From Paenibacillus dokdonensis (GTDB taxonomy: Bacteria > Bacillota > Bacilli > Paenibacillales > Paenibacillaceae), in contig NZ_STGQ01000001.1 of the NCBI RefSeq assembly GCF_004916975.1, positions 1,946,993 through 2,010,992 of the forward strand: 64,000 nt of DNA. Direction: 5' to 3'. Under the pieces are notes generated by a model. That model did no database searches. It worked only from the letters and a program-made list of their open reading frames with translations, and was not told the DNA's origin. Both the position numbers and the translations under genes were made by a program. Of the stretch, positions 1-8,567 are shown piece by piece; position 1 is the stretch's first letter; each line of letters opens with the position of its first letter.

Positions 1-1
1 T

Positions 2-247
2 CCCGAAGTGCAGGAGCGCATTCAGTATAAGAAACCCCATTTTTTGAAAAACGGGAAATATGCAGCCGTCATCTCCACTTCGAAAGATGCGGTTAGTTTT
101 ACGGTCTTTAATACGAGTGAAATCGAGCTTCCCGAAGGATTGTTTGATGGTCCACCGGAGAGAAAAACGATGAAGCTGCGTCAAGGACAGACGTTTGATT
201 CTGAACAACTGGTGGGATGGGTAAGCCTTGCATCCGCAGCACTTTAA
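2..247 (+). CDS. DUF1801-type (YdhG/iron chaperone-like) protein, C-terminal part
   Basis: The open frame runs in from the left edge, so the start is missing. The visible 81 residues (PEVQERIQYKKPHF, then KNGKYAAVIS and a C-terminal LVGWVSLASAAL) resemble the C-terminal half of DUF1801 proteins, which have a 'P.. ..NGKY..' strand followed by a helical tail. The family is small and its biochemical role is poorly defined; some members are called iron chaperones. An internal GTG at position 8 could be mistaken for a start, but the frame is open upstream of it. The family assignment is from memory of the pattern only. Confidence 0.5.
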   Translation, partial: PEVQERIQYKKPHFLKNGKYAAVISTSKDAVSFTVFNTSEIELPEGLFDGPPERKTMKLRQGQTFDSEQLVGWVSLASAAL

Positions 248-379
248 CATCTTCTGCAAAGTAATAAGAACATTACATATATATGACATACACCTGGCAT
301 CGCAACTCGAATTGCGGTGTTTTTCTTTTTTTGAAAAAAATAATTTTCTTGACTTTGTCATATAACTATGGATTATAAT

Positions 380-690
380 AACGTTAATTCAAAACTTAGC
401 TTTGATCAAAGACATGATTTCTTATACGAGCTGCCCAGAGAGAGAAGTACCAGCTGAAATCTTCTCCAGTAACCGGTTAGAAATTACCCCTTTGTAGCTG
501 TGGCGTTGAACCCGCTCATCCATGGATAGCGGCAGTAAGTGTCACCGACTTGTCCCCGTTACCGGATACCAATAAGAACCTGCATATCCTTCTTTGTCCC
601 ATGGGCCAAGGCTGAAATGTTTGCAGGTTGAATTAGGGTGGAACCACGAGCTGAACGCACTCGTCCCTTTGTGGAGAGAGGCGTTTTTTT
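380..690 (+). promoter_or_regulatory. T-box leader of thrS
   Basis: The stretch between the first gene and thrS is a tRNA-sensing leader. The T-box core AGGGTGGAACCACG lies at 635-648. It is followed by a terminator hairpin (653-690, AACGC...GCGTT then a T-run). An AGAGAG apical-loop motif is at 437-442 or nearby. By alignment with other leaders (GAAA..XXX..TTTGAG) the specifier is most likely ACC at 486-488, a threonine codon, which fits the downstream gene. Uncharged tRNA-Thr should favour the antiterminator. The core and terminator are clear; the specifier position is inferred. Confidence 0.88.
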
Positions 691-734
691 GCGTTCATAA
701 ATCAAACAAATACCAAGAAATGGAGGTAAAAGTC

Positions 735-2648
735 ATGGAGATCAATATTACGCTGCCAGATGGAACAATTAGGAGGTATCCGCAAGGCACCACTATCGAA
801 GAAGTTGCGGAGTCCATCAGTATCGGTCTGAAGAAAAATGCAGTTGCAGGCAAATTGAACGGCAAGATTGTTGATCTGAGTCAACCGATTGATGCGGATA
901 GCCATATCGAGATTGTAACGCTGGACAGCCAGGATGGTCTGGAAATATACAGACATAGTACTGCACATCTGATGGCTCAGGCTATTAAACGGATCTACGG
1001 AGAAACAAGCGTTAAACTTGGCATTGGACCAGTTATTGAAGACGGATTTTATTATGATATCGATATCGAGAAGCCGCTGTCTTCGGAGGATCTCGAAGCG
1101 ATAGAGCGGGAAATGGCCAAGATTACGCAAGAGAACCTGCCCATTATCCGCCGGGTCGTCAGTAGGGAAGAAGCTATTCGGGTCTTTGAAAAAGCGGAAG
1201 ATCCGCTGAAACTAGAGCTCATCCGCGATTTGCCGAATGATGCTGAAATATCCATTTACGATCAAGGTGAGTTTTTCGATTTATGCCGTGGGCCGCATCT
1301 TCCTTCAACAGGCCGTATCAAGGCGTTCAAACTGCTGAACGTATCGGGTGCTTATTGGCGGGGAGATTCAAGCAACAAAATGCTGCAGCGTATTTACGGA
1401 ACTGCATTTCCTAAAAAAGCGCAGCTCGATGAGCATCTTCATTTGCTTAAGGAGGCCAAGAAACGCGATCACCGCAAGCTTGGCAAGCAACTTGAGTTGT
1501 TTATGTTTTCGGAAGAAGCACCAGGCATGCCTTTCTTTCTGCCAAAAGGAATGACGATCCGTACAGAACTTGAGAATTTCGCTCGCGAGCAGCAGAGACA
1601 AAGAGACTACGATGAAGTTCGGACCCCACTCATGATGAACAACCGCGTCTGGGAACAATCCGGACATTGGGATCATTATAAAGACAATATGTACTTCACG
1701 AATGTGGACGAAACGAAGTTTGCGCTTAAACCGATGAACTGTCCGGGACATATGCTTATTTTCAAAAATAAGCTCCGCTCCTATCGGGAGCTGCCGATCC
1801 GCATATCAGAGTTTGGCCAAGTGCATCGGCATGAGTATTCGGGGGCGCTGAACGGGATGATGCGGGTACGGACGTTTTGCCAGGATGATGCACATCTCTT
1901 CGTCCTGCCTGAGCAAATTGAAGCAGAAATCGGACGGATCATTGAGCTGATCGATCATATGTATCAAGTGTTCGGGTTTGAATATAAGATTGAGCTGTCT
2001 ACACGGCCAGAGGATTCGATGGGATCTGATGAGCTATGGGCTGAAGCGGAGACATCGCTGCAAAATGTTTTGGATAACCGCGGTATTGATTATCGTGTGA
2101 ATGAAGGCGATGGGGCATTTTACGGACCGAAGATCGACTTTCATATTATGGATGCACTCAAAAGAAGCTGGCAATGCGGCACGATCCAGCTGGACTTTCA
2201 AATGCCAGAGAAATTCGATCTCACTTATGTCGGCGAAGATGGTCAAAAATACCGGCCGGTCGTTATCCACCGTGCAGTTTACGGTTCCATTGACCGGTTC
2301 ATGGGGATGCTGACTGAGCATTACGCTGGGGCTTTTCCATTGTGGCTTGCACCTGTTCATGCGAAGCTGCTGCCCGTTTCTGAGAACTATGTCGACTATG
2401 CTTTTCAAGTGAAGCAATCATTAGAAGACGCAGGAATTCGGGTCGAAATCGATATTCGTAACGAAAAGCTTGGATATAAAATCCGTGAAGCTCAGCTGGA
2501 AAAGATGCCTTATATGCTGGTGCTGGGTGAAAATGAGAAGAACTCTGGCAGCGTCTCTGCAAGGAAACGCGGGGAAGGGGATCTTGGCTCAATGACGATC
2601 CAGAGTATTAAGGAACAAATAATTAAGGAAATTGCATCTAAACAATAA
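735..2648 (+). CDS. thrS: threonyl-tRNA synthetase
   Basis: This enzyme charges tRNA-Thr with threonine in the cytoplasm. The 637-residue protein has an N-terminal TGS domain (about 1-60), the editing-domain HSTAHLMAQA motif near residue 73, and a class II catalytic core. The zinc ligands fall where the E. coli enzyme has them: Cys near 334 (NCPGHM), His near 385 (DDAHLF) and His near 511 (VVIHRAV). The frame stays open upstream to 594, inside the T-box leader, but GGAGGT at 722-727 sets the start at ATG 735. It is controlled by the T-box leader and followed by a terminator at 2660-2709. Confidence 0.96.
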   Translation: MEINITLPDGTIRRYPQGTTIEEVAESISIGLKKNAVAGKLNGKIVDLSQPIDADSHIEIVTLDSQDGLEIYRHSTAHLMAQAIKRIYGETSVKLGIGPVIEDGFYYDIDIEKPLSSEDLEAIEREMAKITQENLPIIRRVVSREEAIRVFEKAEDPLKLELIRDLPNDAEISIYDQGEFFDLCRGPHLPSTGRIKAFKLLNVSGAYWRGDSSNKMLQRIYGTAFPKKAQLDEHLHLLKEAKKRDHRKLGKQLELFMFSEEAPGMPFFLPKGMTIRTELENFAREQQRQRDYDEVRTPLMMNNRVWEQSGHWDHYKDNMYFTNVDETKFALKPMNCPGHMLIFKNKLRSYRELPIRISEFGQVHRHEYSGALNGMMRVRTFCQDDAHLFVLPEQIEAEIGRIIELIDHMYQVFGFEYKIELSTRPEDSMGSDELWAEAETSLQNVLDNRGIDYRVNEGDGAFYGPKIDFHIMDALKRSWQCGTIQLDFQMPEKFDLTYVGEDGQKYRPVVIHRAVYGSIDRFMGMLTEHYAGAFPLWLAPVHAKLLPVSENYVDYAFQVKQSLEDAGIRVEIDIRNEKLGYKIREAQLEKMPYMLVLGENEKNSGSVSARKRGEGDLGSMTIQSIKEQIIKEIASKQ

Positions 2649-2659
2649 GATGACTTAAA

Positions 2660-2709
2660 TAAACCCATTGCTTAAGTGGATTCATTTCACATGGCAGTGG
2701 GTTTTTTTG
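2660..2709 (+). terminator. terminator after thrS
   Basis: AAACCCATTGC pairs with GCAGTGGGTTT across a 22-base loop and is followed by a run of seven T. It lies directly after the thrS stop. Confidence 0.7.
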
Positions 2710-2798
2710 ATGATCATTTCGTTCATGAATAAAGCTGAATACCACCTGAAAACTGTGAAACAATATAACAATTCAATACAACATGAGGAGGGAACTTA

Positions 2799-3263
2799 AT
2801 GAAGAGGATCATTATGTCTATGATCGTGGTTCTATCTCTGATTATCCCTACAGGCAGAATTATGGGAGCGGAGAACAAAGATTGTAAAGTGCTCGATCAG
2901 ATGTTTAACACAACAGTGAGACAGGAGAACGGCGTATGCAAGCTGGAGATCATGCGCAAGAACATTCCTGTGTCGAACTTGGGTGTAAAGCTTTCCCCTG
3001 AAACGATTGAACTTGGGTTTGGTGCCAACTTTGAAAAAGTAGGTGATAATACGGCAGTTATTGGTGAGTTTGCACTCCTCAGCGATGAAGTGAATCCCGT
3101 AATTGATGCGCTTCGCAAAGGAAACGTGGAAATATCTGCCGTGCATAACCATTTAATCGGCGAGCAGCCTCAGATCATTTATTTGCATTTTCAGGGACTG
3201 GGGAATGTTGAATCGTTAGCTAAGACGGTTAAAGAAGCCATCGCTTCTACAGATAGCAAGTAA
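2799..3263 (+). CDS. secreted DUF1259 (LppY/LpqO-like) protein
   Basis: A 154-residue exported protein of unknown function. A hydrophobic signal peptide covers about residues 1-23 (IIMSMIVVLSLIIPTG, then a likely cut after MGA). The rest matches the DUF1259 pattern: 'GEFALLSDEVNPVIDALRKGNVEISAVHNHLIGEQPQIIYLHFQG' is spread over residues about 88-133, with the family's conserved HNH and HF.G residues. A strong ribosome site (GAGGAGGG) precedes ATG 2799. It is a single-gene unit between two terminators. The signal peptide has no lipobox cysteine, so secretion rather than lipid anchoring is expected. Confidence 0.82.
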   Translation: MKRIIMSMIVVLSLIIPTGRIMGAENKDCKVLDQMFNTTVRQENGVCKLEIMRKNIPVSNLGVKLSPETIELGFGANFEKVGDNTAVIGEFALLSDEVNPVIDALRKGNVEISAVHNHLIGEQPQIIYLHFQGLGNVESLAKTVKEAIASTDSK

Positions 3264-3275
3264 ATGAGATAAACA

Positions 3276-3309
3276 AATAAGGTGTGGAATCCATTCACAC
3301 CTTATTTTG
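3276..3309 (+). terminator. terminator after the DUF1259 gene
   Basis: AATAAGGTGTG and CACACCTTATT form an 11-bp perfect stem with a short loop, followed by a T-rich tail. Confidence 0.75.
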
Positions 3310-3456
3310 TGTTTCTCATAGTTATACAGCTTTAAACCAGCTCTCCATATTTATTTTATTAAGCATCACTAAGCTTGAGGACATATGTCCTTTCTTTTAA
3401 ATCCCAATTTATTATTTAATTATTATCAAATAAGAATGGATGAGGAGTTAAGTCAG

Positions 3457-3882
3457 ATGAGGGGAATTTTGTTTGCCTTTTTAGGAGGCGCGTTTATTAC
3501 ACTGCAAGGAGTGGCCAATGCCAGAATCAGTCAAGGCATCGGCACGTGGCAGGCAGCCGCGTTAACCCAGTTCACAGGCTTTGTCGCAGCATTGATTGTC
3601 ATGCTCATCTTGCGTGATTTTAAAAGGCAGGGCTTCAAAAAAGTTAAACCTTTATACCTGAGTGCAGGAGCCTACGCAGCGGTTATTATTTTCAGTAATG
3701 TGACTGCCATTCAACATATTGGCGTAACGCTAACCGTGGCGTTAGTTATCATTGCCCAGCTGGCTTTGACCTTCCTGATGGATCATTACGGATGGTTCGG
3801 GCTGCAAAAGAAAAGAATGGGACTCCCCCAATTTTTCGGTATAGCCATGATGATTGCGGGTGTGGTGATCCTGAAATTTTAA
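3457..3882 (+). CDS. small DMT-family transporter (YdcZ/DUF606 type)
   Basis: A 141-residue inner-membrane protein with about five hydrophobic segments, half the size of a normal EamA transporter. Motifs: an N-terminal 'GILFAFLGGAFITLQGVANARIS' segment and a C-terminal 'QFFGIAMMIAGVVILKF' helix. The frame is open from 3385, but GAGGAG at 3442-3447 fixes the start at ATG 3457. A second gene of the same family lies at 4658, with a Crp/Fnr regulator between them, so the two halves may form a heterodimer. The substrate is unknown. Confidence 0.8.
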   Translation: MRGILFAFLGGAFITLQGVANARISQGIGTWQAAALTQFTGFVAALIVMLILRDFKRQGFKKVKPLYLSAGAYAAVIIFSNVTAIQHIGVTLTVALVIIAQLALTFLMDHYGWFGLQKKRMGLPQFFGIAMMIAGVVILKF

Positions 3883-3933
3883 ACGTATAATTAACCCGGA
3901 AGATGAACATAGAAGGCTGGGGGATACAACGTC

Positions 3934-4632
3934 ATGAAAGAAATAAAAGATCGCTCGCTATTGGCAGAGTATATGCACATTCATCAATTGCAGGACATTT
4001 TTAATGAGCCGCTGATCCCGCATATGTGCTTGTACAGCTTTGGACAAGGGGAATTCATATGCTCTCAAGGCGAGCCTGCACATTATTTATATGTTCTCGT
4101 TAAAGGAAAAATCAAAGTATACAACACTTCTACGGAAGGTAAAACGCTGATCATCTCTTTTAAAACAGCACTCGAAGTGATCGGTGATGTTGAATACGTT
4201 CAAGAAGCGGATTTTATCAACACGGTTGAAGCCGTATCTCCCGTATATATGATTGGGATTCATCATCAGTGGGTGAACATGTATGGAAAGGATCATATGC
4301 CACTGCTCCAATTTTTACTGAAAATTATTACGGGAAAGTTCTATATGAAATCGAATGCGCTTAGTTTTAATCTCATGTATCCGGTAGAAGTAAGACTCGC
4401 CAGTTACATCCTGTCGGTATCCTTTGATCCAACTGACGTTTTGTTCAGAGGTCATCTAAGCACATCCGAGTTACGGGATGCGGCGAACCTGATCGGAACG
4501 AGCTACAGGCATCTCAACCGGGTCATTTTACAGCTTTGCAATGAAGGGATTCTTGAACGTGGCAAAGGCTTCATTCATATTAAGGACAGAGAGCGGTTAA
4601 TCACAATCGCGGGTCATAGTATCTACGAATAA
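3934..4632 (+). CDS. Crp/Fnr-family transcriptional regulator (YeiL-like)
   Basis: A 232-residue regulator. An N-terminal cyclic-nucleotide-binding-like beta barrel spans about residues 25-130 (GQGEFICSQGEPAHYLYVLVKGKIKVY). A C-terminal winged helix spans about 165-225 (STSELRDAANLIGTSYRHLNRVILQL). It resembles YeiL more than Fnr: the four N-terminal cysteines that would hold an Fnr iron-sulfur cluster are absent. It lies between the two small DMT transporter genes, with 51 and 25 bases between them, and probably controls them. The effector is unknown. Confidence 0.85.
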   Translation: MKEIKDRSLLAEYMHIHQLQDIFNEPLIPHMCLYSFGQGEFICSQGEPAHYLYVLVKGKIKVYNTSTEGKTLIISFKTALEVIGDVEYVQEADFINTVEAVSPVYMIGIHHQWVNMYGKDHMPLLQFLLKIITGKFYMKSNALSFNLMYPVEVRLASYILSVSFDPTDVLFRGHLSTSELRDAANLIGTSYRHLNRVILQLCNEGILERGKGFIHIKDRERLITIAGHSIYE

Positions 4633-4657
4633 ATGATTGGGTAGGGGAGATAAAATA

Positions 4658-5131
4658 ATGATTTCGGGACTTTTACTAGCCTTGTTGGCCGGTTCACTCG
4701 TTAGTTTGCAAAATATATTTAATAATAAAGTGAATATTCATGTGGGATCCTGGACCACAACAACTTTGGTGCTGGGTCTGGGCTTTGCAGCTTCCTTTAC
4801 GCTCGGCTTGGTGTTTGAAGGTTCTGCAATGTTTGCTTTGCATCATTTGAAGCTCTGGTTTTGCTTCAGCGGATTGATCGGTGTTGGCGTCGTAACCTGT
4901 ATGGTGCAGGGGATCAATCGTCTCGGGCCTACGTTTGCCGTTTCGATCAGCATGTGTGCGCAGCTTGGTTTTGCTTTATTATTTGATTCGATGGGCTGGC
5001 TCGGACTGGAGAAAGTCGACTTTACTTTCAAGCAGCTGATCGGGGTATTGGTCGTTGTTTGCGGTATCATTGTATTTAAGGTTGGTGGACGTGAGAAAAG
5101 AACGGCGAATGAACAGGGGTTGGTCGGATAA
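4658..5131 (+). CDS. small DMT-family transporter (YdcZ/DUF606 type), second copy
   Basis: A 157-residue membrane protein with about five hydrophobic segments, a paralogue of the product of 3457-3882 (both have an N-terminal 'LQ...N' helix and an 'FALLFDSMGWLGL'/'LTFLMDHYGWFGL' segment). ATG 4658 is favoured by GGGGAGA at 4644-4650; the TTG 21 bases upstream has no ribosome site. It follows the Crp/Fnr regulator by 25 bases and is likely in the same operon. Substrate unknown. Confidence 0.8.
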   Translation: MISGLLLALLAGSLVSLQNIFNNKVNIHVGSWTTTTLVLGLGFAASFTLGLVFEGSAMFALHHLKLWFCFSGLIGVGVVTCMVQGINRLGPTFAVSISMCAQLGFALLFDSMGWLGLEKVDFTFKQLIGVLVVVCGIIVFKVGGREKRTANEQGLVG

Positions 5132-5175
5132 GAATACTACAGGTTTAGTAGATTATTCACAAATATTTTAAAGAA

Positions 5176-5217
5176 GATGATAGAGCGGCTGCTTCAAGCC
5201 TGCACTATCATTTTTTT
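5176..5217 (+). terminator. terminator after the DMT/Crp group
   Basis: ATGATAG pairs with CTATCAT, with GC-rich extra pairing inside, followed by a run of T. Confidence 0.65.
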
Positions 5218-5333
5218 GTGCCCCCGCGGAACCACTAGCACAAGACGTATGTTGGCCAATCGAATAATCTTTCCAAGAAAGGGTAATGTTATACAGAATA
5301 TGACTCGCGAACCGGATAAGGGAGGCTTTCAAC

Positions 5334-7037
5334 ATGGAAAATACAAAAAATAAGAATCTAGCAGGGTCAACGATACAGAAGACGGTAGGAGATTACCTTT
5401 TCGATTGTCTGAAGCAGGTGGGAATCACGGAGATTTTTGGCGTGCCCGGCGATTATAATTTCACGTTGCTTGATGCGCTTGAGAGATCTGCAGGCATACG
5501 TTTTATCAATGGCCGGAATGAGCTGAATTCGGGATATGCTGCCGATGCCTACGCTAGAATAAAAGGAATATCGGCATTGATTACAACGTTTGGCGTCGGA
5601 GAAATGAGTGCTTGTAATGCGATTGCTGGAGCCAATAGCGAACATGTGCCCATCATTCACATTGTGGGCTCTCCGCCGGATATGGCTCAGAAAGAGCGTA
5701 AGCTAATGCATCATACGTTAATGGATGGAAATTATGATGCGTTCCGCAAAGTCTACGAACCGATCACGGCCTATACAGCGGTCATTACACCAGAGAATGC
5801 AGCGATCGAAATTCCAAATGCCATCCAAATCGCAAAGCAGAAGAAGAAACCAGTCTATCTTGTCGTTGCGGACGATCTGGTCACGAAGCAGGTCATGGCT
5901 CATCATGAAGCCGCTATGCCAAAACCAAAAACAAATCCGGGTACGCAGCAGGCTGCTCTGGATCATTTTAAACAGATGTTACACTCGGCTCAAAAAACGG
6001 TGATATTGGCTGATGTCAAAACGCAGCGTTTCCATCTGGAGGAATATGTACGCAAGCTTGCTGAATCGATGAATGTGCCGGTAGCATCCACCATGTTCGG
6101 AAAAGGGGCGTTTGATGAAAGCCATCCGTTATTTATAGGAATGTACGGCGGCGCTTTCGGCAGCCCTGAGGTGCGTGAAACGGTAGAAAAAGCGGATTGT
6201 GTTATTGCTGTAGGATTAGTATGGGCGGATACCAATACGACTAACTTTACGGCGAAACTGAATCCACTTCAGATGGTTAATATTCAGCCGGACAAGGTTA
6301 AGGTTGGGGAGGCGGAGTACCCGAATGTGCTTGCGGAAGATATACTGCTGGCATTACAGAATACAGGATATAAGCAGCAAGATACAGTTGCGAAGGGGCA
6401 GTACCCATACGACATGATGGCAGGTAATCCTGATGATCCACTCTCAGCCGTATCCTATTATCCGCGTTTTCAGCGGATGCTGAAAGAAGGGGATGTCGTT
6501 GTAGCGGAGACGGGTACCTTTTTTTACGGAATGGCACAGGTTAAACTTCCACATGCTGTGACATATATTGCCGAAGGTGGTTGGCAGTCCATCGGCTATG
6601 CGACACCATCGGCATATGGTGCCTGTATTGCGGCTCCAGCGCGGAGGGTGCTGCTTTTTACAGGGGATGGTTCTCTGCAGCTTACAGCCCAGGAGATTAG
6701 CTCGATGCTGTATTATGGCTGTAAGCCGGTCATTTTTGTTCTGAATAATGATGGGTATACGATCGAAAAGTACTTAAATGTGAAAACCGAAAACCAGACA
6801 TATAATAAGATTCCGAAGTGGTCTTATACCAAGCTGGCAGAGGCATTCGGAGGGGATGCTTATACGGTCACCGTGTGCACCAATAAGGAATTGGATGAGG
6901 CGATCACCCGTGCGGAAACCGAGTGCAGCAGCAGGTTATGCATCATCGAAATGATCGCAAGCGATCCCATGGATGCTCCGGATTATATGCATAAGATGCG
7001 CGATTATATGGAGCAGCAGGAAAAGCAGCGCAGCTAG
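5334..7037 (+). CDS. ipdC: thiamine-diphosphate 2-oxoacid decarboxylase (indolepyruvate/phenylpyruvate decarboxylase family)
   Basis: A 567-residue cytoplasmic enzyme that removes CO2 from 2-oxo acids to give aldehydes. Seen: the N-terminal family signature EIFGVPGDYNFTLLDALE, the cofactor-activating Glu in RNELNSGYAADAYAR (about residue 62), and the ThDP/Mg motif GDGSLQLTAQE...NNDGYTIEKYL (about 443-476). The length and motifs match the pyruvate/indolepyruvate decarboxylase group rather than acetolactate synthase. In plant-associated Paenibacillus such enzymes are linked to indole-3-acetic acid formation, but the true substrate (indolepyruvate, phenylpyruvate or pyruvate) cannot be read from sequence alone. 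GGAGG precedes the ATG. Confidence 0.85.
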   Translation: MENTKNKNLAGSTIQKTVGDYLFDCLKQVGITEIFGVPGDYNFTLLDALERSAGIRFINGRNELNSGYAADAYARIKGISALITTFGVGEMSACNAIAGANSEHVPIIHIVGSPPDMAQKERKLMHHTLMDGNYDAFRKVYEPITAYTAVITPENAAIEIPNAIQIAKQKKKPVYLVVADDLVTKQVMAHHEAAMPKPKTNPGTQQAALDHFKQMLHSAQKTVILADVKTQRFHLEEYVRKLAESMNVPVASTMFGKGAFDESHPLFIGMYGGAFGSPEVRETVEKADCVIAVGLVWADTNTTNFTAKLNPLQMVNIQPDKVKVGEAEYPNVLAEDILLALQNTGYKQQDTVAKGQYPYDMMAGNPDDPLSAVSYYPRFQRMLKEGDVVVAETGTFFYGMAQVKLPHAVTYIAEGGWQSIGYATPSAYGACIAAPARRVLLFTGDGSLQLTAQEISSMLYYGCKPVIFVLNNDGYTIEKYLNVKTENQTYNKIPKWSYTKLAEAFGGDAYTVTVCTNKELDEAITRAETECSSRLCIIEMIASDPMDAPDYMHKMRDYMEQQEKQRS

Positions 7038-7101
7038 AGTGTAATACATGGTTCTGGATTTGATATATAACAGCATGTCTTTCAGGCAAATCAAGAATTC
7101 C

Positions 7102-7144
7102 CCGTTGTTCGGTCATTGTATTTCACCGGGCAACGGTTTTTTTT
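7102..7144 (+). terminator. terminator after the decarboxylase gene
   Basis: CCGTTGTTCGG pairs with CCGGGCAACGG and is followed by eight T. The stretch 7038-7279 otherwise shows only the next gene's ribosome site; an open frame across it cuts through this hairpin and is judged spurious. Confidence 0.8.
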
Positions 7145-7279
7145 CATCTCGTCTTAACGGAGGGCGGTACGAGCTGAACTCAATGATGAGTGCCGACATT
7201 CTTGCAGAGGATGATGCATTTCTATTATATTTAGACAACGGCGTTCTTTTTTCGGACAAAGTAGATAAGGGGGAATCTT

Positions 7280-8392
7280 ATGGCTGACGCATTAAAATCG
7301 ATGTATAACCGGGATTTTTTTCGGGATTTCGGGGAAAAGGTTAAAGAAGCATACTCCGCTTTTGAGATCGAAGGATTTATAACAAAAATCATGGATGATA
7401 CATGGGAAGAGCTTGCGTTAAAAGCGAGAACCCGCCGGATCAGCGAAACGCTGGGTGAATTTTTGCCGTCAGCTTATGAAGATGCCGTAGGTGTACTGTT
7501 TCAAATTGATGAGAAATGCGTCGGATTTCGATACTTATTTTTTCCGGATTTCGTAGAGGTTTATGGACTGACGGAAGAGCATTGGAGTCTTTCCATGGCG
7601 GCTCTGGAGAGATTCACCCAAAGGTCATCTGCTGAATTTGCGGTAAGATCGTTCATTATCCACGATCCGATACGAATGATGCGGCAAATGCTGGACTGGT
7701 CGCAGCATCCGAGTGAACATGTCAGGCGTCTGGCAAGTGAAGGATGCAGGCCTCGTCTCCCATGGGGGCAAGCGCTGACGATGTTCAAGAAGGATCCTGC
7801 TCCTGTGCTTATGATTTTGGAGCAGTTGAAAGAGGATTCCTCGCTGTATGTCCGCAAAAGCGTGGCCAACAATCTCAATGACATAGCTAAAGATCATCCT
7901 GCTGTAGTGATTAGTCTTGCCAAACGGTGGTTGGGCAGCAATGCCGATACGAACTGGATTGTCAGGCATGCCTGCCGAACCCTGATACGCAAGGCTGATC
8001 CGGAAATTCTGGAGCTTTTTGGCTATGCGAATTCGGACGAAGACGATCCTCTTGCTGCGACCGCAAGCTTGTCTATTGAACCTGAAATGCTCTCGATTGG
8101 CAGCGGCAGCGTGCTGCAATACGCGCTCCGCATCCGTGAGGGGGCATCTGCCCGTGTTCGGATTGAATATGGGATATATTTTGTGAAAGCGAACGGACAG
8201 ACCTCCCGTAAATTATTTTTACTGTCTGATAAAACCGTTCCCGGAGGGTCCGGCTTGAATGGAGAACGCAAGCACAGTTGGGCAGATTTGACGACGCGGC
8301 GCCATTACCCGGGAGAGCACCGGATCGTGTTATTGGTGAATGGACAGGAAGTCGCGGAAACGATGCTCGTCCTTGACAAGGCTTCCCAATAA
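7280..8392 (+). CDS. DNA alkylation repair protein, AlkC-type HEAT-repeat
   Basis: A 370-residue HEAT-like repeat protein. Characteristic features: an N-terminal helical part (MADALKSMYNRDFFRDFGEKVKEAY), 'HPSEHVRRLASEGCRPRLPWGQAL' near residues 148-170, and 'SSLYVRKSVANNLNDIAKDHP' near 192-212. These match the AlkC/AlkD superfamily of glycosylases that excise alkylated bases. The C-terminal 110 residues (from about 262) form an all-beta extension seen in AlkC-type proteins. AAGGGGG lies seven bases before ATG 7280. It appears to be a single gene, with no sign of an ada-type regulator nearby. Confidence 0.82.
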   Translation: MADALKSMYNRDFFRDFGEKVKEAYSAFEIEGFITKIMDDTWEELALKARTRRISETLGEFLPSAYEDAVGVLFQIDEKCVGFRYLFFPDFVEVYGLTEEHWSLSMAALERFTQRSSAEFAVRSFIIHDPIRMMRQMLDWSQHPSEHVRRLASEGCRPRLPWGQALTMFKKDPAPVLMILEQLKEDSSLYVRKSVANNLNDIAKDHPAVVISLAKRWLGSNADTNWIVRHACRTLIRKADPEILELFGYANSDEDDPLAATASLSIEPEMLSIGSGSVLQYALRIREGASARVRIEYGIYFVKANGQTSRKLFLLSDKTVPGGSGLNGERKHSWADLTTRRHYPGEHRIVLLVNGQEVAETMLVLDKASQ

Positions 8393-8472
8393 AGGCTAAT
8401 CGCACACGAATATTGATGTATTTAAAAGGCACGGGGACATATTCCTCATGTCTTTTATTTTACTTTAAACTA

Positions 8473-8501
8473 TTGACATACGGATAAGAGTTGAGTGATA
8501 A
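8473..8501 (+). promoter_or_regulatory. promoter of the LacI-family regulator
   Basis: TTGACA at 8473-8478 and TGATAA at 8496-8501 are separated by 17 bases, a good vegetative-sigma arrangement. The 16-base palindrome begins at the last base of the -10 element. Confidence 0.6.
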
Positions 8502-8516
8502 TGTACGCGCGTACAT
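8501..8516 (+). promoter_or_regulatory. palindromic operator, probably for the LacI-family regulator
   Basis: ATGTACGCGCGTACAT is a perfect 16-base palindrome with a central CG. LacI-family operators are typically palindromes with this central step. Its place at the transcription start suggests that the regulator represses itself. Confidence 0.6.
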
Positions 8517-8567
8517 AAAATTGATAATAGATATTTAAATTGAATAACCACAGTTTTTTTCAAAGGT

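Noticed and set aside
594-734. N-terminal extension of thrS
   Set aside because: It lies in the T-box leader and terminator; the ribosome site and the TGS domain begin at 735.
7048-7287. 79-codon frame between the decarboxylase and the alkC-type gene
   Set aside because: No ribosome site, and it reads through the terminator hairpin at 7102-7144 and the next gene's ribosome site.
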